NCBI GenBank assembly: GCA_903838095.1
Contig: CAILXE010000402.1
Location: 1 to 8,095, forward strand
Reading direction: 5' to 3'
Origin: an uncultured Chlorobiaceae bacterium
GTDB lineage: Bacteria; Bacteroidota; Chlorobiia; Chlorobiales; Chlorobiaceae
Length of the DNA: 8,095 nt
Position 1 is the stretch's first letter; each line of letters opens with the position of its first letter. A program made the translations under genes and the position numbers. Below are positions 6,932 through 8,095 of the stretch, piece by piece. The notes under the pieces are model-generated. The model saw only the letters and a program-made list of their open reading frames with translations. It did no database searches and was not told where the DNA came from.

Positions 6932-7658
6932 TGATACTGCGCACGAGCTCAAGATCCTCTGCCGTATTAACCCCGGGGTTATCAACAAAGGTCGTGACGC
7001 ACTGAATTCGAAACCCGTTCTCCAGCAAACGAAGTTGTTCAAGTGACTCCGCCTGTTCAAGCATGGAGGGGGGATGAGCTGCAAATTGCTCCAGCACCCC
7101 TGCGCTGAGCGCATAAAGCCCGATATGGCGATAAAAAGTGGTTGAAGGCAGAATATTTCGCCTGAAGGGAATCGGACTACGGGAAAAATAGAGGGCATAA
7201 CCCTTTGAATCCATAACAACCTTCACCAGATGCTGATCCTCAATTTGAAGACGATCGTCAGGCTGCAAAGGGAAAACAAGGGTTGAGCAATCAGGAGGAT
7301 TATCAGAAAAAAAGGGCTGAAGGGCAAGATCAATATTTTCAGGACTGATCAGAGGTTCATCACCCTGCAGATTCACAAACACATCCCCGTCAATCCGGCG
7401 TGCCGCTTCAGCAATGCGTTCAGTCCCACAGCTCGCCTGCGGTGAGGTCATGACGACCTCTGCCCCCCGAACTTCAAGAACACTTGCTATTTCCCGGCTG
7501 TCAGTGGCAACAACAACTCTTTCTGCCAGACGCGACTTCAACGCCTGTCGCCACGTATGAATAATAAGGGGCTCCCCTTCAATATCGGCAAGCATTTTTT
7601 TTTCGAGACGACTCGAATCAAGCCTTGCGGGGATAAGGATAACAGCTTTTACAGGCAT
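6909..7658 (-). CDS. kdsB: 3-deoxy-manno-octulosonate cytidylyltransferase (CMP-KDO synthetase)
   Basis: Encodes a 249-residue KdsB, which joins CTP and KDO to give CMP-KDO and pyrophosphate, the activated sugar for the LPS inner core. It is a Mg-dependent cytoplasmic enzyme of normal family length. Visible motifs: [15 protein letters not shown] (9-23), ATDS (51-54), CGTERIAEA (77-85), VNLQGDEP (95-102, with Mg-binding D100), VKVVMD (145-150), [11 protein letters not shown] (154-164), HIGLYA (178-183) and [12 protein letters not shown] (204-215). Two deviations stand out: the usual RLPGKPL reads RLEKKML, and the usual GVDTPEDL near the end reads GVNTAEDL, so the Asp equivalent to E. coli D235 is Asn231. 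The ATG directly follows the TGA of the DUF167 gene, with no clear ribosome binding site, suggesting coupled translation. The 3' end overlaps xseA. Confidence 0.94.
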   Translation of the reverse strand: MPVKAVILIPARLDSSRLEKKMLADIEGEPLIIHTWRQALKSRLAERVVVATDSREIASVLEVRGAEVVMTSPQASCGTERIAEAARRIDGDVFVNLQGDEPLISPENIDLALQPFFSDNPPDCSTLVFPLQPDDRLQIEDQHLVKVVMDSKGYALYFSRSPIPFRRNILPSTTFYRHIGLYALSAGVLEQFAAHPPSMLEQAESLEQLRLLENGFRIQCVTTFVDNPGVNTAEDLELVRSIIRASSHR

Positions 7659-7964
7659 TCAGAATTGTTCAAAAATGAGACTTGCGGCTTGAGCGCCAAC
7701 TCCTTCAATCATGACACTCTTGGTCCTGGAGGTTCGTCCGGATAAAATATGGACCCGTGACTGAGAAACATGAAACAGCCTGGCAAACAGCTCACAACAC
7801 TCCTCGTTCGCAGCATCATCAACAGGCGCGGCCTTCAGACTCACCTTTAAACCACCATTAAAGGCCCCGCAAATTCTGCTTTTTGACGAACGAGGTTGTG
7901 CCTTAACGACAAAAACTACACTGCCATTTTTTTCACGCAGCTCCACCACAAGATGACTAACCAA
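7659..7964 (-). CDS. DUF167 (YggU-family) protein
   Basis: A small protein of up to 101 residues belonging to the DUF167/YggU family, whose function is unknown despite solved structures. Family motifs are clear: VKAQPRSSKSRI (20-31), LKAAPVDDAANEE (43-55) and the closing SGRTSRTKSVMIEG (75-88). The most upstream start is TTG at 7964, overlapping the gatC stop region; GTG codons at 7949 and 7946 are alternatives, and none has a convincing ribosome binding site. The domain itself begins near residue 12, so all these starts keep it whole. The stop TGA is followed at once by the kdsB ATG. Tight packing between gatC and kdsB points to one transcript with coupled translation. Confidence 0.88.
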   Translation of the reverse strand: MVSHLVVELREKNGSVVFVVKAQPRSSKSRICGAFNGGLKVSLKAAPVDDAANEECCELFARLFHVSQSRVHILSGRTSRTKSVMIEGVGAQAASLIFEQF

Positions 7965-8095
7965 TCACTTTCGGTACCTTGAAAAAGCGATCCTGCCTGT
8001 CTGGAGCATTCTGCAAAACCTCTCCTGACGAAAGTGATTGAAGCTCAACATCCTCCCGCAGCACATTGACCGGGTCGTGAATGCTGCTGAGCAGA
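7957..8095 (-). CDS. gatC: Asp-tRNA(Asn)/Glu-tRNA(Gln) amidotransferase subunit C, C-terminal part
   Basis: The minus strand encodes the last 45 residues of GatC; the 5' part lies beyond the window edge. GatC stabilises the GatCAB complex, which amidates mischarged Glu-tRNA(Gln) and Asp-tRNA(Asn). The recognisable tail has VNVLREDV, then LQNAPDRQDRFFKVPKVIG and the stop TAG at 7959-7957; the NAPD..FFKVPKV pattern is typical of the family. It overlaps the most upstream possible start of the DUF167 gene by 8 bp. The piece is cut by the window, not by a mutation. Confidence 0.9.
   Translation of the reverse strand, partial: LLSSIHDPVNVLREDVELQSLSSGEVLQNAPDRQDRFFKVPKVIG

Noticed and set aside
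6860..7219. Minus-strand frame of 119 codons overlapping xseA and kdsB
   Set aside because: It is an out-of-frame shadow of kdsB, and its 3' part runs antisense into xseA.

Overview
The window looks like chromosomal DNA of a green sulfur bacterium (Chlorobiaceae, Chlorobiota). This is an inference from three things. It carries bchY, a subunit of the chlorophyllide reductase used for bacteriochlorophyll. Directly upstream of bchY lies a protein with tandem HU-like domains and a C-terminal SPOR domain, an architecture known mainly from the Bacteroidota/Chlorobiota lineage. It also carries kdsB, so the cell has a KDO-containing outer membrane. I cannot name genus or species from sequence alone.

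Layout. Bases 1-900: rpmE (ribosomal protein L31) and frr (ribosome recycling factor) on the + strand, ending at a strong rho-independent hairpin. Bases 904-3142: a two-gene minus-strand unit, the HU/SPOR membrane protein followed by bchY with a 20-bp overlap, converging on frr. Bases 3143-4351: about 1.2 kb of AT-rich DNA without a convincing gene. It holds fragments of coding-like sequence in several frames and, around 4027-4200, a promoter-like TGnTATAAT followed by four closely spaced hairpins (a candidate small RNA). Bases 4352-5425: a minus-strand, membrane-anchored protein with one putative Ig (He_PIG-type) domain and a long low-complexity tail. Bases 5426-5722: a divergent intergenic region. 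Bases 5723-6931: xseA (exonuclease VII large subunit), whose 3' end overlaps the convergent kdsB by 23 bp. Bases 6909-8095, minus strand: gatC (3' part only), a DUF167/YggU-family gene and kdsB, tightly packed in that order of transcription.

Most of the content is core housekeeping: translation (rpmE, frr, gatC), DNA repair (xseA), LPS precursor activation (kdsB) and photopigment synthesis (bchY). I found no CRISPR array, tRNA, rRNA, transposase, insertion sequence or phage gene.

The points most worth a second look are: an Asp-to-Asn change in KdsB at the position equivalent to a Mg-binding Asp of the E. coli enzyme; the overlap of a DNA-binding-like/SPOR envelope protein with bchY, which sits here without bchX or bchZ; and the structured, gene-poor stretch around 4027-4200. 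I did not find convincing evidence of a wholly new system.
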